Notes under the pieces: generated by a model
What the model was told of the DNA's origin: nothing
The model's input: the letters and a program-made list of their open reading frames with translations, nothing else
Database searches by the model: none
Translations under genes and position numbers: made by a program
Assembly: GCA_030847615.1 (NCBI GenBank)
Contig: JAUMIR010000003.1
Coordinates: 192,953,149-193,017,148 of the forward strand
Direction: 5' to 3'
Origin: Gambelia wislizenii
Lineage: Eukaryota > Chordata > Lepidosauria > Squamata > Crotaphytidae
Length of the DNA: 64,000 nt
Shown: positions 10,519-21,936 of the stretch, one piece after another
How the letters are laid out: the number at the start of each line of letters is the position of its first letter
Position numbering within the stretch: the stretch's first letter is position 1

Positions 10519-13320
10519 TCAAAGCATCCCCGACAGATGGCAATCCAGCCTCTGTTTAAAGACCTCCAAGGAAGGAGACCCCACCACGTTCCGAGGGAGT
10601 GTGTTCCACTGCCGAACAGCTCTGACTGTCAAAAAGTTCCTCCTAATGTTGAGGTGGAATCTCTGTTCCTGGAGCTTGCATCCATTGCTCCATGTTCCAG
10701 TCTCTGGAGCAGCAGAAAACAAGCCTGCTCCATCCTCAGCATGAGATCCCTTCAAATACTTAAACAGGGCTATCATATCGCCTCTTAACCATCTTTTTTT
10801 CCAGGCTAAACATACCCAGCTCCCTAAGTCTCTCCTCATAAGGCATGGTTTCCAGATCTTTCACCATTTTAGTTGCCCTTCTCAGGACATGCTCCAATTT
10901 GTCAATATACTTTTTGAATTGTGGTGCCCAGAACTGGACACAGTATTATAGGTGAGGTCTGACCAAGGCAGAATAGAGTGGCACTATTACTTCCCTTGAT
11001 CTAGACACTATACTTCTATTGATACAGCCCAAAATCGCAGTGGCCTTTTTAGCTGCTGCATCACACTGTTGACGCATGTTCAACTTGTGGGCTACTAGGA
11101 CTCCTAGATCCCTTTCGCATGTAGTCTTGTTCAGCCAGGTCTCTCCCATCCTATATCTATGCATTTCATTTTCCCACCCTAAGTGCAGTACTTTACATTT
11201 CTCCGTATTGAATTTCCTTTTGTTAGCTTTGGCCCAGCTCGCCAGTTTATCCAGGTCATTCTGAATTTTGATCCTGTCCTCTAAGGTATTAGCTACTCCT
11301 CCTAATTTGGTGTAATCTGCAAATTTGATAAGTATGCCCCTAATTCCCTCATCCAAGTCATTGATAAAGATGTTGAATAGCACTGGGCCCAGGACAGAAC
11401 CCTGTGGCACCCCACTGGTCACATCTTTCCAAGATGAAGAGGAGCCACTGCTGAGCACCCTTTGGGTTCGGCCGGTCAGCCAATTACAAATCCATTGAAC
11501 AGTTAACTTGTCTAGCCCACATTTTACAAGCTTGTTTGCAAAAATGTCATGGGGAACCTTGTCAAAGGCCTTACTGAAATCAAGGTATGTGATGTCCACA
11601 GTGTTCCCTTAATCTACCAAACTGGTAACTTTATCAAAAAAAGAGATCAGATTAGTCTGGCATGACTTGTTTCTCTGAAACCCATGTTGACATTTTGTGA
11701 TTATGGCATTCCCTTATAAATGTTCACAGACTCTCTGTTTAATGATCTGCTCTAGAATCTTCCCTGGTATTGATGTCAGACTAACTGGACGATAATTGTT
11801 GGGATCCTCTTTTTTCCCCTTTTTGAAGATGGGGACAACGTTTGCCCTCCTCCAGTCTGCTGGGAGTTCTCTTGTTCTCCAAGAGTTCTCAAAGATTATT
11901 GCCAATGGCTCTGAGATTACATTTGCCAGCTCTTTTAATACTCTTGGATGTAGTTCATCTGGTCCTGGAGATTTAAATTCATTTAGATTAAGAAGGTATC
12001 CCTGTACTACCTCTTTGCTTATTCTGAGCTGGATTTCCCCTATTGTGTCCTCTGTTCCATTATCCTCAGGTTGGTCCTCCTTTTCCTTTTCTGAAAACAC
12101 TGAGGCAAAGAAGGTGTTGAGTAATTCTACCTTTTGTCTGTCCCCTGTTAGCATTTTGCCATCTTCTCCATGTAGTGGCCCTATCATTTCCTTCTTCCTC
12201 CTTTTGCTGCGGACATACCCAAAAACCCCCCCCTTTTTATTGTTCTTAACCTCCCTAGCAAGCCTGAGCTCATTCTGCGCTTTAGCTTTTCTGACTTTAC
12301 TCCTACACGTGTTCGCTATCTGTTTGAATTCTTCTTTGGTGATTTCCCCCTTTTTCCATTTCCTATACATGTTCCATTTAAAACTTAGCTCTGTTGAAAG
12401 TTCTTTAGTTATCCATCCCGGTTTCTTGAGACACCTCCCATTTTTCTTCCTCAATGGTACTGTTTGAAATTTTGCCTTCAGTATCTCCCTTTTGAGAAAG
12501 TCCCATCCATCTTGGGGTCTCTTCTCTTTTAGTATTCCTGACCATGGGATCACCCCCAGAATTTCCCTGAGTTTATTGAAATCAGCTCTCCTAAAGTCAA
12601 GAATGCGTGTCTGACTATGCCTGGCTTCTCCTTTCCATTGTATAACAAACTCCAGGAGAACATGATCACTCTCACCTAAGGATCCCACTACTTGCACCCC
12701 ATTAACCAGGTCATCTCTGTTGGTTAGGATCAGATCTAAAATAGCTGACCCCCTTGTTGCCTCTTCCACCTTTTGGACCATGAAATTGTCTTCCAGGCAA
12801 GTCAGGAATTTGCTAGACCTTGAAGTTTTGATTGAGTTAGATTTTCAGCAAATATCAGGATAGTTGAAGTCACCCATCACTACTACATCTCTCCTTTCTG
12901 CATGTGTGGTCATCTGTTCTAGAAAGGCATCATCCAATTCCTCCGTCTGATTTGGGGGTCTGTAGTAGAGTCCCACAATAACATCCCTGTTGTTTCCTTC
13001 CCCTTTAATTTTTATCCAGATGCTCTCCACCTGGCTTCCAGTATTGATGTCATGGATCTCTTCACTGGTGTAAATATCCCTGACATATAATGCTATTCCT
13101 CCTCCTTTCCTGTTTGGCCTGTTTCTCTTAAAAAGTTATGCCCCTCTATTCCTACATTCCAATCATGAGACTCATCCCACCAGGTTTCAGTAATGCCTAT
13201 TATATCATACTTGCTTTGTAGTGCTAGGAGTTCAAGTTCATCTTGCTTATTTCCCATGCTCTGTGCATTAGTGTAGAGACATCTAAGACCATGTGTTCCC
13301 TTTACTTGCTGCCTGTGCAA
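10519..13320 (-). pseudogene. CR1 ORF2 (endonuclease and reverse transcriptase), inactivated
   Basis: ORF2 makes the target nick and copies the RNA. The endonuclease starts in 13320-13093 (YTNAQSMGNKQDELE, then ITETWW). A one-base indel in the T5 run (plus strand 13131-13135) moves the frame, and the protein continues at 13030-12845 with the VGLYYRPPNQ and GDFNYPD blocks. A TGA replaces the expected Trp codon right after. The linker and RT start fill 12781-11714 (SPGPDELHPRVLKEL, PIFKKGKKEDPNNYRPVSL). Stops lie at 11716-11714 and near 11602, both in the same frame. The RT core at 11599-10946 has LDFSKAFDKVPH and VPQGSVLGP, but the catalytic FADD box reads FADY (TAC at 11314-11312 in place of an Asp codon). 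A further stop at 10948-10946 precedes the C-terminus (10839-10519). It cannot be active. Confidence 0.93.
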
Positions 13321-13438
13321 GTTTTTTTGCCTCCCACTGTTGGGTCCTTCTGCTGTTTGCCTTGTTCCCTCTATGACAGTTTGACTATTTTCTCCAGCCC
13401 TTTGCCTTCCAGAATACTGTCTCTCTCCCCCATTTGAC

Positions 13439-14416
13439 TCAGTTTAAAGCCCTCCTGATCAAATTCTTGAGACTGTTAGCAAAAATGTTTCTTCCAACTG
13501 TTGTAAGATGTACCCCATCTCTTGCCAGAAGTCCCCCCTCATGGAAGCGCAGTCCATGATCCAAGAATCCAAATTGTTCTCGGCAACACCATCTATGGAG
13601 CCAGTTGTTTACGTTGGCTATTTTCCTCTCCCTTCCTGGACCATGCCCTTCAACTGGCAGAAGAGATGAGATGACAACCTGTGCATCCATTTCTTTCAGC
13701 TTCCTCCCCAGGGCCTCATAATCTCTTCTGATCTTGTGAAAGCTATGCCTTGCATTATCATTGGTTCCCACATGGACCAAAAGGAAGGGATAATGATCCG
13801 TAGGCTTGACGAGTCTTGTCAGCCTCTCCGTCACATCACGGATCTTTGCCCCAGGGAGACAACACACCTCCCGAGTCATCTTGTGAGGCCTACAAACCAC
13901 TGCTTCTGTACCCCGCAGCAAGGAGTCCCCCGCCACCACCACACGCCCCCGCCAAGGCTTCACAGCTGCTGTTCCTTGTGGTGGTACTCTCAGGGTCCCA
14001 TGCTCTACCCCTGAAGTCTGTCCATGCTGTTCTTCCTCATTGTCCTTGATAAGGGAAACAGCTTTGAATCGATTCTGTAGCTGCAAGCTGCTCGAAGAAT
14101 TCCTCGATTTTCTTCTTCTGTGTGTGACATTCCTCCAGCTGTCTACTTCCTGTGTCTGTGAAGTGACCCTCTCCTCCACAGCCACTTCCTCTGTGCAGTC
14201 CCCGTCCAAGACTGTTCATTCTGTTCTGTCCAGGAAAACCTCTTCCTCATGAATCTGTTGAAGTGTAGCTACCCGTGTCTCCAGCTGCTGGACTTTCTCC
14301 TCCAAGAGGGCTACCAGCTTGCACTTGGTGCATGTGAAGTTCTCCACATCTGTAGACAAGAATACAAACATCGCACAAGCGTTGTAAGTGACTGCTGCAG
14401 TCCCCTCAGTGTCCAT
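13439..14416 (-). pseudogene. CR1 ORF1 (coiled coil plus SGNH/esterase), one in-frame stop
   Basis: ORF1 protein of CR1 elements binds RNA and carries a GDSL/SGNH-type esterase. Here the N-terminus (14416-14219) has a CTKCK zinc-type pair followed by a heptad-like coiled coil (LVALLEEKVQQLETRV). A TGA at 14218-14216 interrupts the frame. Reading continues in the same frame for 256 codons to 13439. In that part, counted from 14209, the three esterase blocks are intact: GDS at 94-96 (block I, Ser nucleophile), HVGTND at 146-151 (block III, with Gly and Asn), and DGVHL at 231-235 (block V, Asp/His). A basic stretch (HRRRKSR, 30-36) precedes the domain. The start at 14416 is the first ATG and gives MDTEG. 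Apart from the stop the protein looks intact, so the stop may be recent or may be a tolerated break between two modules. Confidence 0.9.
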
Positions 14417-14577
14417 GGTGAGAGCTTTTAGGTAATCTAAAAACTCTTAGGTAATGCTGAGAACGCTAAGCTGTACTTTTAGGTATGCTGTATTTTTGTT
14501 TGGTCACGGCGCATGCCTCAGCAACAAGCAGCCTCTCCCAACAGTTTTTTTAAAATTCAATCTCCCCAATCCAAATG

Positions 14578-14690
14578 GCTGTCCAGAAGCTGCTCTCCTT
14601 CTTCTCCCTGGCAGGAAACTGCCCTGGAAACTGGCAGGAAACTGGCTGTCCAGAAGCTGCTCTCCTTCTCTCTGGCAGAAAAGACTAACA
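14578..14690. repeat. 66-bp tandem duplication in CR1 5' UTR
   Basis: The word GGCTGTCCAGAAGCTGCTCT occurs at 14578 and again at 14644, with similar flanks. Short tandem units in the 5' UTR are common in LINE promoters. Confidence 0.75.
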
Positions 14691-14705
14691 CACTTATCTA
14701 GAGGG

Positions 14706-17379
14706 AGGTAATATTAATATAAATGAGGGGGAAAAACAGGTCTGTGCATTGGCTGCAAAATAACACCTTGCATATTGTGAATAATAATCTGAACCGAGCT
14801 CACTGGATGTCTAGGAGAGCTATTGCAAACTCATTGTTCTAGATATTATTACTAGAATTTCACTATTGATTTAAATAAAGTAGAAATGCCTTCAGGAACA
14901 TGTTTTGGATCAGTTAACAACCCCCTCCACCCGTATGTTAATAAGTATGAGGAGGTGTCTCTCTTTTTTCAAAATCTCTTACCCACAGTCCTTTGATATG
15001 AATTAATCAGACCTATGAAGCCTAGACAATGTGGCCCCCATAAGCTCTGAAATTTTGGATCTTGTTGGTATTGTCACCCAAACACCAGCCTGGCATCACA
15101 AACTGGTAAAAGAGCAGCTGAATCTCCAAATGTCCTTGGCAAGAAGAAGACTCTGTCTAAATCAACACAGGGAAGTTCTTTTAACCCTATAAATTTGTCT
15201 TTTTCAAAAGAGCAGGTGAGTATTTTAACTACATTCAGTTCAAAGTTTATCTTCTAAAGCTGTACCTATCAACCTCTTCTTCTCCTAGAAAAGAATGCCA
15301 AACACCTGAGAAAGAACGGAACTTAAAAGCTGTCAGAATTAGTTCTAACCCTACATGAGGATCTATATTGAGACTGCGAAAACAACTGAGTTAGCTGTGG
15401 AACCTGCCAGACACAGAAGGCTCAGGTTTAGGTCAGACCTTGACATGTTCTGAGAAACTGCTGTTTTGTAGAAGGAGCTTCATTTAAACCTAAAGACAGT
15501 CAGTGGAAGGCTGATGAGATAAAATAGGGTATTACAGATAGTGGAAATATGGAATCAGTGTCAGCAGGCTTTGGTGCCAACTAACCAAATAACTAATCAA
15601 TTAATTCTACATCCTGTGAAGAAGATGAATCTTATTATGTGACACTTTTTGGTCTTTAAAGGAACCAGATAAAAATTAGTCCTACTCAGAGGAGAGTGGA
15701 GAATAGCAATTAAGGAGTTTATCAGATGCAGCTAATGTGGTGCCATAACAATGCCAGTAGAACACAAAAAGTTGCCAGTATCAGACGACATCATCCTTTT
15801 GCATTCAGGTGGCATTACTATGGTGTTCTATTTAATTGATGGGCAGAGCCATTAATAGATCTCCTGTTCTGTTTCTGTGCTGACATTGCCGGTGTTTGAA
15901 ACTTTGTGCCATTGCCCTTCCATGAATACAGCATCAATGGGCAGTCCTGCCAGAACACTTCTGGGTGGGATCATGAAAACAAGGTAGGCTACCCTCTTTT
16001 TATGAACCTCCCCAGGTTACTTGTTATTTTTAAACTGTGTTTATTGGCTTGTGTAAACATTTTTTCTTGTTATTTTTATTTTTGAATTTCCTGTGCTCAT
16101 GTCTTCTCGCAAGAATGGGTGAGATTTCAATCCAGGAAGTGAACAGAGCTCCATTAGAGCTCCATTCATGCCTAAGGCTGCCTTTGTACACAAGAGAAGG
16201 TAAGTCTGATGTTATTGTGCTGGGACAGTAACGGGTCTGGAAATTGTGGGACAGGAACACTTTTTTGCATTTCTGTCTGGTAATCTCCTAAGAATCTTCA
16301 CTGCTTGCCATAGTTGAGCAACCCAGCTGCAGGGGGACTAATACCCTAAAAAATGGGAAGATACTGTAACTGTTAACCCCAGAAAGTATATACCGTAACA
16401 TGGTTAGTCTCAGAGTTTGGGTCCAAACATATTTGCAGGGGTGGGTGGGGATTTTTGCGCTGGTAGTTCCATTAAGATACCTTAGGTCAGAAAACAAAGT
16501 TCTTAAATTAAGAAATGCAAATATTCTTGGAATGAAATATATGAGATAGCACAAAGTCCTTTTATTCATGGTTAGATGCAGAAGAAGAAACTCAGTTCTT
16601 CATGTAAAATGAATTCTGTACTGAGAGAAAAGAACAACGTTAAGAATTAGGTAGGAGTCTCCCTACTGCTTCTTGTAATATGTGCAGGAACTAATATCCC
16701 TAAAAATGAGAAGACAAAAGCAAAAACTAGGGGAAAGCAAGACAAAAGCAAAACAAAAAGGAAAAAGTAAAACCAAAAAATGAAGAAAGATGTAGTAGAT
16801 AAACTTCATCAAAATATATTGCTTTATCCACACACAGTAGTTCTGACCAGTGTCAGTAGTGAGGATATATTTTTTCCTGTTGCCATCATAGATCTTTGAA
16901 TAATAGTTCATAATCTCTATGAAGTTTGAAGTCTCTAAGCTAAATAATCTCTAGACACTTAATTGAAAGGATTTTTTATCTAGAGTCAGTTTAAAGCCCA
17001 TGATAAAAATTCACTTGAAAGACAGAAAAAAATTCTTCCTAAATTGAGCATTCCAATTCAGTATTTCAGATTTCACAATATGCTGCCAATGATAAAGCAT
17101 GGCACCATTGACCATTGGTTGTGCCATTTATGTGCTATGAAATTGGTTCTGAAATAGCCTAACAGGATTCCTGCTGTTTATTTTAATGTGTGACTGTACT
17201 TGGAAGTGTAGGTCTTCATCAAAGCATCTTATTTGAGTAGGGATGGAAAAATATTTTTTTTAAAAAAAATTAATAGTAAAAAATGTGCTTCATGAGTGTT
17301 GAAAAACCCTTGATGAGGAAAGTATTTGATGAGGACTGATGAGGACTTTTACAGTTTAGGACATTCTATGCAAAACAGA
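14706..17379. other. Unassigned DNA
   Basis: A 2.7-kb stretch with no gene or clear repeat. A weak inverted similarity around a centre near 15845 (see findings) may be an old fold-back element. Short minus-strand frames at 16030-16911 show no recognisable domain. Confidence 0.4.
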
Positions 17380-17600
17380 AAATAACATTTACTGCAAAAA
17401 GAACAGTCATTTTCCTGCACAGAAAATGTTTTCTGTACAAAAAAACACATCCAAGTTCAGCATAGAATACGTCCTAAATCAAAATATTTTCTGTGCAGAA
17501 TCAGCAATTTATGGACAGAAAACAATATAGAGAAACATTATTTTGCATAGAAACATTATTTTCTGTGCAGAAAATGATGTTTTCTCAGCAAATTAAATGT
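17380..17600. repeat. Cluster of TTTTCTGTGCAGAAAA-like palindromic words
   Basis: The words TTTCCTGCACAGAAAAT, TTTTCTGTACAAAA, ATTTTCTGTGCAGAAT and ATTTTCTGTGCAGAAAAT recur within about 200 bp in both orientations, each a near-palindrome. It is a locally expanded, unclassified repeat directly beside the palindrome at 17657. Confidence 0.5.
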
Positions 17601-17656
17601 TCCAGAATAAGTTTTGAACTGCAAATATTCTGTGAAAACTGTAGTTTCAGACTTCG

Positions 17657-17983
17657 GAGATTTTCAGATGCGATTTTCGGCTGCATATATTCCAAAACAG
17701 CTCTGTTGCTGCTGCGCGGCAGGGGAGCAGTTTTGGACGATGACGTTCCTCTGCCAAAACCCTCCGTGTCACTTCCGTGACAGAATGGATGAAGCCGCAT
17801 CATATTTCACTCACGGGCAACAATCGTGAATGAAATATGATGCGGCTTCCTCCATTCTGACACGGAAGTGACACGGAGGGTTTCGGCAGAGGAACGGCAT
17901 CATCCGAAACTGCTCCACTGCTGCGCGGCAGCAACGGAGCTGTTTTGGAATATATGCAGCCAAAAATCGTGTCTGAAAATCTC
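17657..17983. mobile_element. Palindromic (fold-back) element 1, 327 bp
   Basis: The left half (17657 onward, GAGATTTTCAGATGCG) is repeated in reverse complement in the right half (ending at 17983, which reads inward GAGATTTTCAGACACG). The arms are about 155 bp, nearly identical, and meet at a loop of about 9 nt near 17816-17824 between TCACG and CGTGA. CTTCG (17652-17656) and CTTCC (17984-17988) flank the element and look like a 5-bp target duplication with one change. It is GC-richer than its surroundings and has no coding capacity. The transcript or single strand would form one long hairpin. Confidence 0.85.
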
Positions 17984-17988
17984 CTTCC

Positions 17989-20789
17989 TCACTGTGGAAA
18001 GCAAATTGCTAAGATTATTCATTACTTGCTCTAAGAACAAAATTAACAAAGAATTGCATCCCTTTATCTGAGGGCTCAGCTAGATGGGAGAATTAATAGT
18101 GAAAAATAATGCCTTACCTCCCTATCGCTGCAGTGTTTATTTGTGCCCATGACTCATTCGCAAGATCGCTGGAATGGAAAACTAGTCGAGTTTTCAGTTT
18201 ACACGGAGCATGCCCCTGAAAAAAGATGGTGGCTGCGAGTGAATTGCCTGCCAAAAACCTCCCTCCATCCCCCCTCTCTTTTTTGTTCTTAAATGACAGG
18301 TGCAGAAGAGTGATTTTCTGCTTAAAAAGCCCCCCTTTTTTGTTTGCTCTGCCACTTGAATGATCATGCACACCACTGTTCACTCAGCCCCCCCCCAAAA
18401 AAATGGCAGCTCCGACCACTTCCTTCCTTGCAAGCCTGCCCCTGCTGAGGTCTGGCCAATCATGTTTGAGGCTTCTAATGGTGACAAATTTGAAAGGAGA
18501 TAGTAGAAAAGAAGAAATTGCTCTTAGGAAGTCCCTTTCTACAAAAGATTATTGAATATTCTCATGTTCTCAGAGAAACTCCTCATGGGCCCTACTACAA
18601 CTGTAAAAATAGACTGACTTTCTCTACTTGATTCTAGTTGACAATGTTTTTGAGGTAGGGGTGGCACTTATGGGTTTCTCATTGCACAGCTCATGACAGG
18701 AAAACCATTTAGTGTGTACAGATTGCTGGTCCTGGATTGTGGCCATCCTCTTTTTCAGTCACATCATAACTTTGTCCTAAGAAACCATAGTATTTTCTTT
18801 TGGTTTCTGTAAAAATCCTTTCTCCATGATGGTCACTTCAGAAGCTACTTGTAGAAAAAAGAAATGAAAAAAGGGGGAAGAACATAAATTGGATCTGTGA
18901 GCAGATCTAAACACATAGCTATATGACATCAACTACAAAGTTACTGCCCACATCCTTCTAATATGGGACATTGTGTAATGGAGAGTCACTTTCACAAGAA
19001 TGAAAACAAAATGTTAAGCTTCACTGATTTTAGCAGTTCAAAAATAAAAATAAAGAATTGCCCAGCCTTTCATTCAATAACACCATAATTCAAATTCTTA
19101 AGCCAGAGGTTTGTTGAAGGCTTGATTAATGTTGATAGAACTCTTTACTTCTCATACATTTACTGCTTTTCCCGACAGCAACTGGAATAGATTTCAGACA
19201 ACAGGGATCAGAATTATGTGTTATCTGTCCATGAAACACAAATCGAATGTGGCAGTCGCACATTGATGAACAAGCCCAAGTGTCCTTCGCAGCTTGTCCT
19301 ATAATATTGAGAGAAAGATATATGTCACCTATTACTTGAAGAGATCTGTTCAGACGAATGAACTATAATGGTGTCTGTTGCAAAGTAGAAGAAAAATGCC
19401 TTGCTGTGCTTGTCAGAGAAAAACAGATGATTGTAAGAGCTGATTGCATCCCACTCTAATAATCTTAATTGTTTTATCAGTTCTTCTGAGTCCTTCTTCC
19501 AGGTGCTGATGTATTTATTTTTTCCCCTTCAAATTTTACTTATCTTCTGAAATCCTTTGATGTAAAAATAAATGCTTTAGGTGCTCATTTTTGAATGATG
19601 GCTTCTTTTCAAACATTGCTGCCTTGCCTGCTGAATAGAACTGGGAATATCTTTAATCCAGACTGAAATACCTGTTTTAATCTACTAACTATTTCCTAGT
19701 TGTGAAAAACCACATAAGTTCCTTGATTGCTGGAGGAGTGGCAACAGAAACTTGCCTAGAGCCCAAGCGGAGAATGGCACCTAAGATTAATGAAGAAACA
19801 TACTATTACCAGCCCACCAATGTGACCAAGAGGTAAGGTAATCCATCAGAAATAGTAAGATGCAGACACGCAGCCAGGGCAAGAGGAGCTGCAGTATTGA
19901 TGGGCAAGCGTGTTTCTGGATGGACTGGTAGAATGGGAAGTCAGCAACCAACACATATGTTTGGAAACCCTGGTGGCAAAGGGGAAGTGACTCAAAGGTA
20001 CCTTGCCAGCAATACAGTGGTTTAAAAAGGGCTAGAGCATATTGATTGCATGCCACTAAAAAGCCCCCTTCCCATCTCCCTACATAGTTATTTCCTATGC
20101 TCAGTGCAAGTAATCCAAACATCACTTGAAGGAAGGGGAGTGAGTGATTCGATGCTAGAGATGCTAATAGAAAAAAAGAATCCAAGTGTCTAAGATGTTT
20201 ATGGGAAAACATGGGCATAAGGTTTACTTTAAGCCACAGTAAGGATCTCACGCTCTAGCTAGCCAAAGGTTAATAAACGTCATCATAAGATCATGGAAAA
20301 GCAGCTTGTTTGATCAAGTTGGCTGGGAGATTTTGCAAGCTGTAGTCTAAATAAGTAACTTTTCCAAGCTCTGCTTATCCCCATCCCTCTTCTGGTTACC
20401 AGTAAGTAGATTTGGGGCCAGAAGACCTAGCTTTGTGATTTATTAGATTAATGAGTACCAATAATACTTACCTTGTAAGTTTCATGGAGTTTATGGCTTG
20501 AGGTGTTCCTTTTGGATAAGCCTCTTTCATCAGTATAAAATATTTACTGAAGAAATTCAATAAACATCAAGAAAAACTTTGACATGGTGCTGCAGTTAAC
20601 CTGATATACATGTGGAATAACTGAAAGGATGGTTTCACATCCATGGATGACCAAGCTCCCCAAACAGAAAGAAAGAAATTTGTTTCTGTCAGTTTCTCAT
20701 TTTTCTAGTCTGGTGTTCTGTTTTACAATTTTCCCTAAATCCAAGGAAGCTTGATTATGAACTATTTATTATCTGTAATGCCTGTCATC
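17989..20789. other. Unassigned DNA
   Basis: No host exon recognised. The part 18063-18480 is GC-richer, with C-runs near 18330 and 18390, and may be a transposon relic, but I could not find matching ends. A 154-codon minus-strand frame at 19787-20251 has no recognisable domain and its composition gives no support; I do not call it a gene. Confidence 0.4.
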
Positions 20790-21500
20790 AGTAATGGAGG
20801 AGATGAGGGTGAACTAATTGAAACTTACTCAAGACAAGACAGAGGTACTCCTGGATAGTCAAAAGGCAGATCAGAGAACAGGGATTCAACCTGCTACACT
20901 CCCTCAGAATGTTGGGTGTACCACTGGAATCAGTACTGAGCCTCAAAGTTCATGTTTTGACCATGGCTAAGAGTGCATTTGTACAGTTAAGCCTTATGCA
21001 AGTTCCTATAAATGGTGCTTACCTCCTTTTCAGATTATATTTGCATTCTTGTGGGGCTGCCTTTGAAGAGTTTTCAAAAACTTCAGCTGGTCCAAAGAGC
21101 TGACGTCAGATTGCTAGCTGCCTCTGGCTACAGGGAACACACAACTCCACTGGCTACTTGGTCTGTTTCCAGCCACAATTCAAAGACCTTGTTTTGACAT
21201 ATAAAACCCTATATGGCTCAGGTCCAAGTTACCAGAAGGACTATTCTCCCATATGAGACTGCCTCTGTTACAAGATTTTCTGAGAAGGCCCTTGTCTGTC
21301 ATACCATCCTCATCTGTGGGAACATGAGAGAGGGTCTTCTTAGCTCCCAGGCTCTGGAATGCCCCTCCTAGAGAGGTCATACCTTCATTGCTATCTCTCA
21401 AGAGGCAGGTGAAGACTTTTCATTTCTGTAGGCTTTTGAGGGCTGATTGCTTAGGGGAAACAGGGCTTTCATATTGTGCTGTATTGCCTGTATTTGTTGT
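20790..21500 (+). mobile_element. L2 LINE 3' fragment, decayed
   Basis: The order of blocks matches the L2 copy at 32.3-33.1 kb almost line by line: the 'LNPDKTEVLL' region (20815-20860), the 'VARSAFAQ' region (20960-20990), the 'LPLESFQKLQLVQ' region (21055-21100), 'AARLLAASGYREHTTP' (21105-21150), and the C-terminal 'PRLWN.LP' region (21340-21365). Frames shift often. The 3' UTR is then split by the element at 21503-21840 and ends near the T-run at 21908. Confidence 0.8.
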
Positions 21501-21502
21501 TT

Positions 21503-21844
21503 TTATAGATTTTCCTTGTTTTTTTCCAGGCTGTGAGGCTGTGTTCTGGAAAAGTTTATTTCTGACATTTCACCTGCACCTATGGCTGGCATCTTCAGAG
21601 AATGGTTGGGTAGGAGTGTGTGTGGGGGGGTTATATACTGTGAAACCCTGTTGGAGAGGATATGTAAATCTGTGTATTTGAATGGCTAGTTTCTGGGTGG
21701 AGATATGCAAGGAGGATTAGTGTCTGTTAGCCACAGGTGCAGGCGAAACATCAGAAATAAACTCCTTCAGAACACGGCTGCACAGCCCACTAAAAAAACC
21801 AAGGAAAATCTATGGATACCGGCTGTGAAAGCCTTTGACTTCAC
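21503..21844. mobile_element. Inverted-repeat non-autonomous DNA element
   Basis: The left arm (21505-21585, ATAGATTTTCCTTG then a block containing CTGTGTTCTGG, TTTATTTCTGACATTTC and CACCTGCA) recurs as its reverse complement at 21730-21815. The right side also keeps an outer GATACCGGCTGTGAAAGCC end that the left has lost. The 13-bp word ATTTGTTGTTTTT lies on both sides (about 21492 and 21845). From memory this resembles a MITE that is very common in lizard genomes. It is inserted in the 3' UTR of the L2 fragment. Confidence 0.65.
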
Positions 21845-21903
21845 ATTTGTTGTTTTTCTTTTTAATAGTCATGCTTTTTACCATTTTTAATATGGCATGG
21901 GTG

Positions 21904-21907
<4 letters not shown>

Positions 21908-21931
<24 letters not shown>
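21908..21931. repeat. T-run
   Basis: An uninterrupted run of about 24 T. Confidence 0.95.

Positions 21932-21936
<5 letters not shown>

Larger units (their letters stand above)
10428..14705 (-). mobile_element. Near-full-length CR1 LINE
   Basis: This 4.3-kb minus-strand element has every part of a CR1: a 5' UTR (14417-14705) with a 66-bp tandem duplication, ORF1 with a CxxC and coiled-coil start and an esterase domain, ORF2 with endonuclease and reverse transcriptase, a 3' UTR, and the CR1 terminal repeat of about three ATTCTATG-type units at 10428-10455 instead of a poly(A) tail. CR1 elements are about 4.5 kb when complete, so little is missing. ORF2 carries one frameshift, several nonsense codons and a changed catalytic Asp, so it is inactive, but most defects are single-base and the copy looks much younger than the one at 1.6-3.6 kb. 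Confidence 0.95.

Noticed and set aside
11796..12467. 223-codon plus-strand frame
   Set aside because: It is antisense to the CR1 ORF2 and mirrors its codons.
19150..19290. Possible exon after a CTTTTCCCGACAG acceptor-like site
   Set aside because: The frame is short and stops quickly, and no donor or partner exon was found.
19787..20251. 154-codon minus-strand open frame
   Set aside because: No recognised domain or homologous element. Leucine-rich composition and lack of convincing splice or promoter context fit a chance frame in unique DNA.
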